Positions 20,688 to 42,639 of a stretch of 64,000 nucleotides of DNA are shown here, piece by piece. The translations under genes were made by a program, and so were the position numbers. The notes beneath the pieces were generated by a model. The model worked only from the letters and a program-made list of their open reading frames with translations. It was not told where the DNA came from and made no database searches. How positions within the stretch are numbered: position 1 is the stretch's first letter; each line of letters starts with the position of its first letter. Source of the DNA: Euonymus europaeus (lineage: Eukaryota; Streptophyta; Magnoliopsida; Celastrales; Celastraceae); assembly GCA_963580455.1 (NCBI GenBank), contig OY756963.1, forward strand, positions 19,301,555-19,365,554, written 5' to 3'.

Positions 20688-23600
20688 ATGGAGCTTATCG
20701 ATATCAGTTCATCTGATAGCGAATGGGAGATAGAAGATGTTGGAGGAAGGGATTCATCACCTATAAAGGAATCAGCAAATACGTTTCTTTCAGCATGGGC
20801 AAGTACACATGACACAAAATCAAGGAGTTCAGGTCAGCCTGAGATTTTGAAATGAGGATTTCCATGGCTTTAGAAATTAATGTTCTTTTTTTCCCCTTAC
20901 TATCCGTGTTAGATTATCTACTAAACCTGCAGGTTATGTTTCTCATAAGATTCCTTCTGCAACAGCATATGCGTCTAATGGAGGCTCATCAAATTTAAAA
21001 GACCACTCGCTGAAGAAACACCAAACACTTCCTGGTTCCAGCAGTGACATTGGAGCCTCAAATCAGCTTATTTCCCAAGCAGAAGATTTTAAATATTTAA
21101 CTGGGAATGGGAGTTTCAATCAGCTTCCCACTGTTAATTCTCGAATCGCTAATGTGCCTGGAACAAATTATGAGAAACTTTCATCTGAACAGGCTTTTAA
21201 GAGGACACTTCCATCATCTCTTTCATCTGCACTAAGCAATAAATTGAATAGTTCCATGGAGAATATGGGCAGTAGCCATATAGGCGACACTCAAAGAAAT
21301 ACTTATCATTCAGCAGGTCCAAGTTCAACATCAAGCAAGGGTTATGCGAGAGACCTTTATAATAGAGACAACACTGATGAGATCATGATGTTCGATAGCA
21401 ATGGAAGTAGAATCCTACCTCTTCCTTTGACGCTTGGAAAATCTTCTTCCCCTGCACAATTTGCTGGGTCCAGTGATCCTGCATATCGTTCGGTGGCTGG
21501 TGAAGAAAGGAATGCTGAAGGTGATGAGAGACTAATTTATCAAGCTGCACTAGAGGTATTTCTTGGAGTGTCTGTTACTGCTCTATTATAAGAGACAGTG
21601 TTAATTTTGTATTAGGACATAAACTTTGACATTAATTCTTAAAATACTAATGAAAGTTTTAGCAAAAGTCAGTCAGGGTCCGTTTGGAAGAGGGGATCAG
21701 ACTCTGTATAGTATAAAATTATACTTTAATGATGTTATTAGTGTTTGGATGATTTAAAAAAAAACTAGGGATAGTATACAAAATGAGCCCTTATATGTTA
21801 CAGGTCATATAATATTAAATCACCTCCAATTCGTTTATTTTATATGGAGTGCTTAAGATAAGAGTGAACATGTTAAATGACAAAAAACACAAATCATCTA
21901 CTGTCATTTTTGTCTAACAAAATAAACATGGTATTGTATAAGTAATATACTATACAACTCTAATATCATATTTTTTTCCAAACAATAAATAAGATTAAAT
22001 TATACATCAACTTATACAATGATTAACGTATATGTTGGATAGTAATATTATACTATCTTATACGGAGTCCCAAACGGGGCCTCAAAGTATTAAAGACCTT
22101 GTTTCATGTGTTCCTTGTCGTTCCTTTTTAATCTTTACACATTTTATTATTGTTGATTTTTGTTTCAATCAATTTAAGTAAATTTGGTTTTTTTTTCCCG
22201 ACCTAATTTGTGGTGAAGTAATGTATTGTTGTTTGAACAGCTTTAGAATTTTAATTTGATGGACTTTGTTTCTTGCAGGATCTCAACCAACCAAAACTTG
22301 AAGTTGATCTGCCTGATGGTCTTTTATCCGTTTCCCTTTTGAGACATCAGGTATTATTTTATATTTATTTTGGTTTATGTGATAACATGCTGTATTGTAA
22401 TTCTTTTATTTTACAGAAAATTGCTCTGGCATGGATGCTACAGAAGGAAATGAGAAGTTTACATTGTTTGGGTGGAATTTTAGCCGATGATCAGGTACCC
22501 ATTTTCAAGCCTTAGTAGATTCTTTGATTCACTTCATAATGCGTGTCTGGGATTATATTTATTGGACCCATTTTGCTGTTACTGTGCAGGGCCTTGGTAA
22601 AACCATTTCAGTGATTGCCCTTATTCAGATGCAGAGGTCTTTGCAGTCGAAATCAAAGTCAGAGGATTGGAGTGATCATAAGACTGAAGCGCTAAATTTG
22701 GATGATGATGATGATGAAAATGGAAGTGCTGCTCTGGATAAAGTCAAGAAGGATGGAGAGGCTGATGATGTTAAATCAATTCCAGAAGTGAGTACGTCCA
22801 TGAGGGCATTCAGTAGAAAGAGGCCAGCAGCTGGTACTTTGGTTGTGTGTCCAGCGAGTGTGCTTAGACAGTGGGCCAGGGAGTTGGCTGACAAAGTTGT
22901 GGTTGAAGCTAAGCTTTCTGTCCTTGTCTATCATGGTGGTAGTAGGACAAAGGATCCTGTTGAATTGGCAAAATATGATGTGGTTCTGACAACATATTTT
23001 ATCGTTGCTAATGAAGTCCCTAAACAACCTCTTGTTGATGAGGATGAGGCTGATGAAAAGAATGGGGAAACGTATGGATTATCTTCTGTGTTTTCAACTA
23101 ATAAAAAGAGGAAGAAAACATCCAATGTTAGCAAGAGGGGGAAGAGAGGTAGAAAAGCAGTTGATAGTTCCTCTCTCGAGTATGATTATGGTGCACTTGC
23201 CAAAGTGAGTTGGTCTAGGGTTGTACTTGATGAAGCTCAAACCATAAAGAACCACCGCACTCAAGTTGCTAGAGCCTGCTGCAGCCTTCGAGCCAAGAGA
23301 AGGTGGTGCTTATCTGGGACACCCATACAAAATACAATTGATGATTTGTATAGCTATTTCAGGTTTCTGAAATATGATCCATATGCTGTATATAAGTCGT
23401 TTTACAATACAATAAAGATCCCAATATCTAGAAATTCACAGCATGGTTACAAGAAGCTTCAAGCAGTTCTGAGGGCAATAATGCTGCGTCGTACTAAAGG
23501 TGATTGCTTTCTCTCAATTTGGGTTGGCTGGGGGAGGGGGGGTTTTCTTAATTTAATAATTATTTCACCTTCTTACTCTCCTTTTTAATTATGGGACCAG

Positions 23601-26600
23601 GTACAAAACTTCTATCACAGATTTAAGCAAACTTCAGTTTTTGCTTTCATTTTGGTTCGCTCCCTCACATCTCTCTCTCTATCATCATGCCAGTCTTTGT
23701 ACAGTGATATAGTAGAGGTGCCATATAATATGAGTTAATAGGAAAAACATTAAGATTCCACTGATTCTTTCAGGATGTAATGTGAACTAGTTTATGGTGT
23801 TAACATTTGTGTTCAACATCCACTTGCATTGTATTAACCAAATTTTCAATGTGGAGAATCTGTTAAAAATGTCCCGATCATGATTAATCGCACTGCACCT
23901 GTGAGTGTTGTGGTCAATCAGTAAGCCATCTTGTGTTGAAGTATCTGCTGGTTCAGTCATTATAGTTTTCTTTTCTCCATCTTATCGTCACATGTTATGA
24001 CTTATGATTGATGTCAATTCAGCGTTATTTAATGGTTGTAGATAGAAGATAATAAATTGGCTTGGAGGAATTTCCTTTGTGGTTAGAGTGATGCATTTGG
24101 ATGGAGATATTATCGATGATGTTAGGAAGACCATGGAAGATCCTAAGTGGTCCCGTATTAAAATTTGAAAATAAGTCTACCCTTTTTTCTTTTAGCAAGC
24201 TTCATTTTTTTAAGTTTTCCTCTGAAGCCTCAGGATTCGGAGTCATGATTGCTTAATCCCTTTCTGTATCTTGTCCTAATAAATTCATTTGTTTGTTTGC
24301 CTATCATAGAGAACAAATAGTGTGGGACTTGTTGGGTCAGAGGAAAAAGAGTTAAGGAACCTATCTACAATGAAAATTTCCGAAGGCTGCCATGACTTTT
24401 TCTTTAACTTGGAGAAAAGAAGCATCTATAACCAGAACTTCTCCCCTTATATGAAGATTGTTAATAATAGGTCCTTTCCCATGAAGATTTCCCAATTGGG
24501 AAGGCTAGTATAGTTGTGAGTTGAGATTTTACATAGATATCGCAGGAAGATAATTCTTCCCCTTAAACCGTCCTTGTTTGAAAGAGCCTTGTATTAATTT
24601 CCATTGACCAGAAAGTTCACGGAGAAAATAATGATAATTCTGTTTCTGTTCACTGAGCACATTTAGCTACCTTCTATTTTCAGTAGCTGATATGGAAATC
24701 CAATAATATTTTAGTCTAGTTATTATTGGCCAATATAATTTCTGAGTTATTATTGGCCAATATAATTTCTGTCAGATGTTGTTCTGGCTTATCCACTATA
24801 AATCCTTAGGAGTTACATTATTGAAGTCTACTTATTTTGAACTTCCACTTCATGTTTTACCTTAGTGTGTAGATTAGCTTCTGGTGTTTTAGAGATAGAA
24901 AAATAGTTGAGTGTTGAGTATTGAGTTTTCACTATCTTTCTTCGGCCTCCTTTTTCTTTGTCCATCCTTTTCCTTTCTCAAGTTGATTATTGAGATTTTC
25001 CTCTCTTCACCCTCCTTTTTCTCTATCATTTTCTCATGCTCTCTCACTTTTCTATTCTTATCTGGTCTCCTATAAAAAAATCCCTAATTTATCTCATACC
25101 CTTTCCCATATTTCCTAGGTCTCTCTTTAGCAGTATTTTCTCCTCTAGCATGAATTGGATCTATACCTCCTGCTTATTGATGATTCTTAGATCTTTATCT
25201 TGATCTTAATAGAGTGGATGCCGTCATGATTTAGTACTGGCAGTTGCAATTGTAGGTTTAATGAGAAATTGAGAATCTTAACAGTGGACAATCTGCAAAG
25301 AACTGGATATTATCTGACGAATAGGTGCTGTTTGTGGGAAGCAAACTTGAAATCAAATACTTATCTATTCTTGCACTGCCCATGGTCCGCAAAAGTTTGG
25401 GCAAACGAGTTGATGATGTTGGGTCTCAAACTCTTCAATGGACAAGGATTTAATGGCTTGGAAGTCTTTGGGCAAGGACAAACAACAAAGAAGCTTCATT
25501 CAATTGGTTCCAATGTCTGTGATGTGGATGATTTGGATCGAAAGGGATAACCGAGTCTTCAACAACAAGGAATCCTCAATAGACAAATCATAGATTGTTG
25601 GTTGGAGTGCCTTAAATTTTGGAGTTCTTGTTTTTCTGGGAATGTATTTGATCAGTTGAATCTTTGTTACATGTAGTCTCTTTGGGTTGCAACCCCTTGG
25701 TGCTTAGAGGTATTATGGACTTGGGCTCTCTATTTCGAGTTTTTTGTTTTCACTTTTATTAGGCTTTGGCATTCAAGGGAGTAGTATCAGCATGCAGTTG
25801 GAAATAATCAAGAAAGAGTTCTCTCTTTTGTTCCCCGGTCCCCTTCTCCCTCCTTTTCTCTTTTGTCCTCCTTCTCTGTCTCTCTTTACCCAGCACCCTC
25901 TCCCCCACTGGTATTTGTTTCTCCCACCGTCTTTTCTTCTCCTAGTCATCTATTCTTTCCGCTATGCAATTTTTTCCTTCTTTGTTTGTATTGGTATTGC
26001 CAAGTACATCACTTAGTTCCATATTCAATTTACCCTTTCACTTACTTCCCTATTTCTTTTATGCCTTGACCTATTATGGATGTGCTTGCGAAATTTAATC
26101 TTCTTATCTGTTTCATGCTGATCATCATTAGTTTTATGGCTTAGGAACACTGATTGATGGGGAACCGATAATCCAGTTGCCACCTAAATCAGTTTCCCTG
26201 AGCAAGGTGGACTTTTCAAAAGAGGAGCGGGCTTTTTATACTCAGCTAGAAGCAGATTCACGTTCTCAATTCAAGGTGAATTTTAATTGACAGATTATTC
26301 GTTTCAAATTGAGTCAATTATTATTATTATTTTTCGTGTTTTGCATTTTTTTGTGAGTGCTTCTGATATTGTGAAGGTTTGCTGGTTTGTTATGCTTCTT
26401 TAAAGCTGAAGTTTTTTTACCTCGCAGGCTTATGCTGCTGCGGGCACATTGAACCAAAATTATGCAAATATCCTTTTAATGCTCTTGCGCCTTCGTCAAG
26501 CTTGTGATCACCCACTTCTTGTCAAAGGATACAATTCTGACTCCAATAGAAATGTTTCTACTGATATGGCGAAGCAGCTGCCTCGAGATATGCTGATTGA

Positions 26601-29600
26601 TCTATTGAATCGATTGGAAACTTCCTTGGCCCTGTGTTGTGTATGCAATGTGAGTTTTGTTTATGGAAACTTTTTTTAATCCCCTTATGTGTAATATAAA
26701 TAAAATGCACAACTTGGCTTTCTTCAGCCTTGAAATCACCATAATTTATTAGTAGACACCTATTTATGATTAATTGTAACGAGTTTAATTTTTAATTTAT
26801 TTATAAAAACGTCTTCTTATAAATGAACTTTTTTTTTTGTGCTGACTGTCTTTCGTCTTTCCATGTGAAGAGACTGACCCTAGTTGTGTCCTTTGCTTTG
26901 AATTGTGTTGCCATGTTATTTTTTGCTTTTGGAACTCTCTGGTTCAGTGGTTGTCTTGATAAGACAGTAGTTTCTTACTGTAATCGTACCACCTCTCCAC
27001 TTCATTTCCTCTTTCTCAAATTGGTCCAAAAAATAAGTATAGGAATGGAGGCTGTTAGTCTTTTCCCTCGTGGCTCAAACACTGTTAGTCCAAGACTCCA
27101 GCTCTAAGTTCACATCCACCCTTGAAGTCCCATAATTTGTAATACCATATTCCTACATTTGGATACACATTTAGAATGAACGATGATGCCTCAAGTTTAT
27201 TCCTCAAAAAATCACAATTAACAAGAAGTTATGCTTTATAGACACCCATGCTACTTGATCTAGTGCAGAATCAAAATTTTGAGTTATTCTTTGATGTATC
27301 ACTGACTCTGAAGTTACTATGTAACAATCAAGCAGCTCTACATAATGCATCTAATCCAGTATTGTACAAACATATTGAGTTGATTGCCACTTTGTTTATG
27401 AAAAACAGCATGAGTGGGTCATTTTTATGGGTTATGTCAAATCAATTGATTAGCTTGCCAATTAGTTCACTAAAGTACTTGGGATTGTGTTCATTACAAG
27501 CTGGGCATGTATGGTATTTATGCTTCAGCTTGGAGTGTAATAGTGGTACTTTGGACATTTGGTTGATTGTATTTCTAAATAATAAAAGATACTAATCTCA
27601 GTTGGGTCCCTTCATTTGCCAATGGGTCCATTTTCTTACAAGTTGTGGTCTCTCTTGATGGTACCCACTACCCACTAATAGCTCCTTAGTTTGAAAATAC
27701 CTCTCCTCCTCCTTGATCCATTTTTATGATTGAGTTTGTCCTTGTTTTTTCTTTCAAGTTGTGGCCTTTATTGCTTTGTGACACTCTCATCCTTACCTCA
27801 TGTATTGTGTATGACTGTGTTTACTTATCCAGTCTTTGCTACTTGGTTTTTGTTACTTGATTAGGAATTTAAGCTATAATAATGTGTGGATGTCATGGTA
27901 TCGCTTTGTGTCTGTCGTTGGTTCTTTATTATTGAGATTGTTTAAGTGTTAAGAGTGGTTTGCTATATATATTGAGAGTCCAATTTAATATTTCTTGATT
28001 TGATTGCTTTGCAGGATCCACCCGAGGATCCAGTTGTTACAATCTGTGGTCATGTTTTCTGCTATCAGTGTGTATCTGAATATCTTACGGGGGATGAAAA
28101 TCAGTGCCCTGCCCTTGGATGTAAAGAACAGCTTGGGGCTGATGTTGTTTTTTCAAAAGCTACTCTCAGAATTTGTATTTCTGTTGATGATGTTAGTCAC
28201 GTGGATTCTCAATTAGCTGCAAAATCGATTGTTCTGCAGAATGAGTACAGTTCTTCAAAAGTTAGGGCTGTTATTGAAATTGTGCTGTCACAATGTAAAA
28301 TAAAGAACCCAATCTCAGGACTGCATGATTCTGCAGAATGCACTGGATCTAATGCAACGATACACACAACTGTTTCTTTTGACGTACCATCTGAAGGACC
28401 AATAAAGGCGATTGTGTTTTCACAGTGGACCGGCATGCTGGACTTAGTTGAGATGTCCTTGAAACAGTATGAAATACAATATCGGAGGCTTGATGGCACC
28501 ATGACTCTCTCTGCGAGAGACAGGGCTGTCAGGGAATTCAACAATGACCCCGAGGTTTGGTCCCTAGCTTCTTAAAATCGCAAAGTTATTGTGGTGCATT
28601 TTGTTTATTAATGAGAAGCCTTTCTAGTGGGTAATATTATGTTGTTTAAGGGGTGAGTGGATAAATCTGTACTGTCAGCTTGATATATTATTTTGATTTC
28701 AAAATTTGTGATAGCAGGATTGATAAATAGTATGTTTGTTTATGGGTTGTAAAATTTATGTTTTCATTGATTGACATCTGTGGCAGGTTACGGTAATGTT
28801 GATGTCGTTAAAGGCAGGAAACCTTGGTTTGAATATGGTTGCTGCATGTCATGTTATCCTTTTAGATCTTTGGTGGAATCCGACCACTGAAGATCAGGCT
28901 GTTGATCGAGCTCATAGAATTGGACAGACTCGTCCTGTCACTGTAACTAGAATCACCATAAAAGATACTGTGGAAGACAGAATATTGGCTCTTCAGGTTT
29001 CATTCACTACTTCTTTATCAGTTATTTCTGCTGCCATTATTATTTGCCAACCTTATTTTCATTTTTGAAGTTTGACTTGGTTTATGGATTGTTACTCACA
29101 CACAGAAAAAGCTAGAAGTACAGGACTTAGAAATGTGAGTATTTATCATGAAGGATAGAAATTTAATCTTCAAGCACATCTTAAAATATTGGTGGAATCT
29201 CGTCCCAAGAGTGGAAAATTGTATAACACAGGTTGATGTGGACCAAAGATGACCGGGCCTGTTTCTTTTAGCCCTTTGTGTATGTTAATATTCTTTAGAT
29301 GAATTGTGAGATAAATTATTCACACTCAGGAGTTAGTCATATGTATCCAATAAAGTGCTAAGGCTCTAGCTCTATGTGTTTGGATTGTAAAGAAGTATGC
29401 AGTTTTGCCATCCCAGAGGTAGCAAGTGATATGTTTTTGCCTTGTAGTTGGATGTTAAATGCTATTATGACATAGTAACATCCTTTCTCTTCAAGAATGT
29501 TCTAAGCAATTTTTGGGTTATGTGATTGGCCTAATTTATTTTTGTACATTTAGGTGAAGTGATTTACACTTAGTGGGTGAAGGTATTATCTATACTCTAG

Positions 29601-30133
29601 CATAGGTCATTGATGTTTTCATCTCTAAGTTTCATGTCCTTGATTTAAGCTGAAAAGTTTTATAATAAGGGTAGGGTTAACAGCCTGTTGTTACACCAAA
29701 GACATGCAAGCTAATGAAGAAAAGCAGTGAGCACATGGCAAAAACAAGGACAAAAGAGTAAGATAATTATTGAGGAGTCAATTACATTCCCAGCATTTTT
29801 TGTAGTATTTTGTACGCTGGTGAAAAAATGTGTCTGACCATTCCATTTAACCTGGACACAATTTTTAGAAATTGTGCACATTTGCAGAGATTGGGTTTGT
29901 AGCTCGTTATGCTTTTGTACGCACCATTTCTTTTCCACAGTCTGCTTAGCTGAACTTAGAAAATGTGTTTGTGTATGGACGATTGTATCAATTAGTGTCT
30001 GATGCATTGTGATTGACCACATTTGCAGGAGGAGAAGAGAAAAATGGTTGCATCTGCTTTTGGTGAAGATAATGGCGGCGGTTCAGCAACCCGCTTGACA
30101 GTGGAAGATCTTAAATATTTATTCATGGTCTAG
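20688..30133 (+). CDS. CHR28: SNF2/Rad5-16-like helicase with RING finger (FRG1/CHR28-like)
   Basis: Spliced gene, predicted 1,011 aa. Coding exons: 20688-20832, 20933-21555, 22279-22350, 22417-22494, 22590-23499, 26145-26275, 26428-26649, 28015-28554, 28787-28996, 30029-30133; all junctions are GT-AG and keep frame. A Ser-rich, acidic N-terminus ([12 protein letters not shown]) precedes the SNF2 ATPase: GGILADDQ then GLGKT (residues 307-311, Walker A), DEAQ (520-523), LSGTPIQN (547-554), and the C-terminal lobe with [12 protein letters not shown] (943-954). A C3HC4 RING (Cys 723/726, 738, His 740, Cys 743, 746, 758, 763) sits between the lobes, the Rad5/16 arrangement. The family remodels chromatin in the nucleus; Arabidopsis FRG1/FRG2 contribute to RNA-directed DNA methylation. 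The RING suggests ubiquitin-ligase activity (inference). Length is close to the Arabidopsis proteins. CHR27 versus CHR28 is not resolved. The start is the first ATG in its exon. Confidence 0.93.
21676..22081. mobile_element. Tourist-like MITE in SNF2-gene intron
   Basis: A 406-bp AT-rich element. The left end gggtccgtttgg and right end ccaaacggggcc are mirrored, with homology through gactc(c/t)gtata and an AGTATAA-type segment. It is flanked by tca on both sides (21673-21675 and 22082-22084). A GGGCCCGTTTGG-like end with a 3-bp duplication suggests PIF/Harbinger (Tourist), although the usual duplication is TWA. It lies in the intron between coding exons 2 and 3. Confidence 0.72.
25250..25640 (+). 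pseudogene. LINE 3' fragment (RT zinc-binding domain) in intron
   Basis: A frame starting about 25269 reads [20 protein letters not shown], followed by [12 protein letters not shown]. This is the pattern of the zinc-binding domain downstream of reverse transcriptase in plant L1-type LINEs. After a frameshift near 25460, another frame reads [18 protein letters not shown], the usual end of that domain. No RT core or poly(A) tail was identified. It lies in the 2.6-kb intron between coding exons 5 and 6 of the SNF2 gene. Confidence 0.7.
27240..27560 (+). pseudogene. copia RNase H relic in intron
   Basis: The frame contains [20 protein letters not shown] and later [12 protein letters not shown], recognisable as the copia RNase H C-terminal region (typical pattern: DNQAA.HIA.NPV...H). 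Internal frame damage and the absence of LTRs show a short decayed relic. It lies in the intron that splits the RING finger. Confidence 0.65.
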
Positions 30134-30783
30134 CACTAGACAAACAGTTGCTTGGTTATTGGGACTTGCATGTTTCTTAACTATAATTTTTTGTCTTGGA
30201 GAAGGAAGTAGAAGAAAATCATAGCAAATTTTGCTGACAAAACTACACCTAATGCTTGGCTGCACTTGAGCATCCTTGCTGTGGCTTAACTTGGTTATGA
30301 AGGTTTCTCTACACAAGGATGGTTACATTTTGTAAGTTTTGAGGTCTACAGCGGCATTTTTGTTCTCATCGAGTGCAGAGATGGCAAACAAAGTTTACCT
30401 GTAAATATTTTAGTTATTTATCTGGTGTATATGGAATGTCTAATTTTATTGGACGGCCTTTCCTGTTAAATATAATACATTAGTAGTTATCTGCATTGGA
30501 AATGCTATTGATTTGATGATAATCAGTGACTTAGGGGCAACCGGCGACATGTTAATGTCAGTGGGGTTTTTATTTTGGTTGCTTTTGTGATTACCTTGCT
30601 CCAACATATGGATGAATTTCAGGATGTCCAACAATAGATATACATTTTCTGGAAGAGAAAAAAAAAACTTTAGTTAGCGTATTAATATGTCTTGAATGCG
30701 CGAGCAAACGAAATAGTTATCCAGACGTTGGGGAAATAGTTATCCAGAGATATGGATAGTGTTATGTTCCTCTATTGATTAGA

Positions 30784-30819
<36 letters not shown>

Positions 30820-31231
30820 GACAAGTTTAAGTGGAGAATAATCAACCCTGTCTTTTTCAAAGCTCAGAATTGTTCACTTTCGTGTCTATCATGAAAGATT
30901 GAAGGAGATTCTGTGCTCTAGTAAGACGGGATAGAGGCCGTAATTACTTTAGCCGTAATTTTCCTATATTGTGTGTGTTTTTTTTATATGTTATTGAATA
31001 TTTTAATATCAAAATATCATTAAGTTATAAAAAAAAACCCCGATAAATTGAAAATCTTGAACCTTAAACACTAAAATAATTCGAGTTTGGGAATAATTAC
31101 AACCCCTTTTTCCGCAAGACTGATAACAAGAAATCTCGACCGTCCTTGTTAATGCCATCTATGAACACCTTCATCGTTAGAGGAATTGTCACATGTGCAT
31201 CTTTAGACTAAAGACATTTTTTTTTGTTAAA
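30134..31231. other. 3' flank of SNF2 gene; intergenic
   Basis: Starts with the presumed 3' untranslated region (about 30134-30650). The rest is AT-rich with no supported gene. It lies between the convergent SNF2 and PRMT6 genes. Confidence 0.5.
30787..30816. repeat. (AT)15 microsatellite
   Basis: Fifteen uninterrupted AT units between the two convergent genes. Confidence 0.95.
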
Positions 31232-31459
31232 TTTGAAAAATTATATTTAACTTTTGATCAATTTTAAGAATCTAAAAATATATTTTTTATTCGAAACAAA
31301 AATCAAATAAACATGAAAAAATATATTAAATGTTTTGTATTTTATATTCAACAGCCTACAATTATTATGTACTTTTCATGTTAAATTTAATTTAATTTTA
31401 AACAAAAATTATATTGATATATTTTAAAACCGATCAAAAGACAAATATAATTTTTCCAA
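31232..31459. repeat. 228-bp inverted-repeat element
   Basis: The left arm (gaaaaattatatttaacttt, 31234-31253, continuing tgatcaattttaa) is mirrored at 31422-31459 by a segment containing aaaaccgatcaaaaga. The arms are about 35 bp and imperfect. Very AT-rich and non-coding. Probably a MITE remnant with no clear duplication. Confidence 0.5.
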
Positions 31460-31962
31460 GTCATCTAAAAAATGAATTGGACTTTCAAAAATTAGATGCA
31501 CGTTTTAATTCCTGTACAAAGCACAAACTCAAAAAGAAAGAAGGATATAGAGACAGAATTAGACAATGAATACTGAATACAAAAGCAATCAAAAGAAATT
31601 TCAATTGAGACAAAAATTTTAAAAAAAAAAATATCCTTGTTACAGAATCCTACCACCCAACCACGTGAATTCGGTTGGCGTGCCCTAAAAACTGCAATAC
31701 ACATATCAGACAGAAGATGTAGATAAAAGTGCGTTTACAATGGTGCTTAGAACTGATGAACAGCTTCGCTCTCTGTTGTTTTTGTTTGTATATAAGAATA
31801 AAAGAATCCATCAGCAATGAAGCAGTTGTGCCAGAAGATGCAAAGTCAATTGACACAACTGGAGGCTAGAAAACTACATATTGAGCCCTTGATGATTTCT
31901 AGGGCTCATAATTTGAACGAATAAGCCTTGAATGGGAAAAACAAACAGAAACTCAAAGAAGA

Positions 31963-42156
<10,194 letters not shown>

Positions 42157-42283
42157 GTTTTGGGCTCTCCAGTCAAAACTCTCAGTCTCACTAATCGCAG
42201 TCACACTAAAATGAATCTGAGGAAGCACAGGTGAGACAACACATGTTCAAACGGATTTATTGCGCCCTTTAAATTTGGGTAAA

Positions 42284-42291
42284 TATTTATA
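42284..42291 (-). promoter_or_regulatory. Candidate TATA box for PRMT6
   Basis: TATAAATA on the minus strand, 128 bp upstream of the PRMT6 start codon. This would give a leader of about 100 nt. Positional evidence only; the region is AT-rich so chance matches are common. Confidence 0.35.
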
Positions 42292-42639
42292 ATATTCTCT
42301 TTTGTAAAATGACAAAAGCTCGGCTTAACTCAATTTTGATCATAAAAATCACTTTACAATAGCTTATACGCATTTGGACATATTCTCAATCAAATAAGTT
42401 AGGTCATTTTTTAATTTTGCTATTAAATATTACCATTTTAGGTCAATTATTTAAAGTTTCAATTTATTTTGACCTGACAATTCAATTATTTTTATTTTTT
42501 CTAACAATCAACAAGTTGGTGTAATGTGTTGACCATTATTATCGCATCTAATTTAACAGGTTCGCATCATGACATCAATCCTCAATAGTCTTTTGTAGAT
42601 TATAACTCTATGAAATAGCAATATTACTCGTAGTATATA

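Noticed and set aside
22676..23134. Antisense frames over the SNF2 coding exon
   Set aside because: Shadow frames of a well-supported exon on the opposite strand.
25744..26069. Leucine/serine-rich frames in a SNF2 intron
   Set aside because: Produced by a CT-rich tract; no start context or similarity.
31650..31856. Frame SSGTTASLLMDSF as the last PRMT6 exon
   Set aside because: No acceptor in the right phase. The exon at 32005-31963 fits the splice phase and gives the conserved tail ending VKESVLR.
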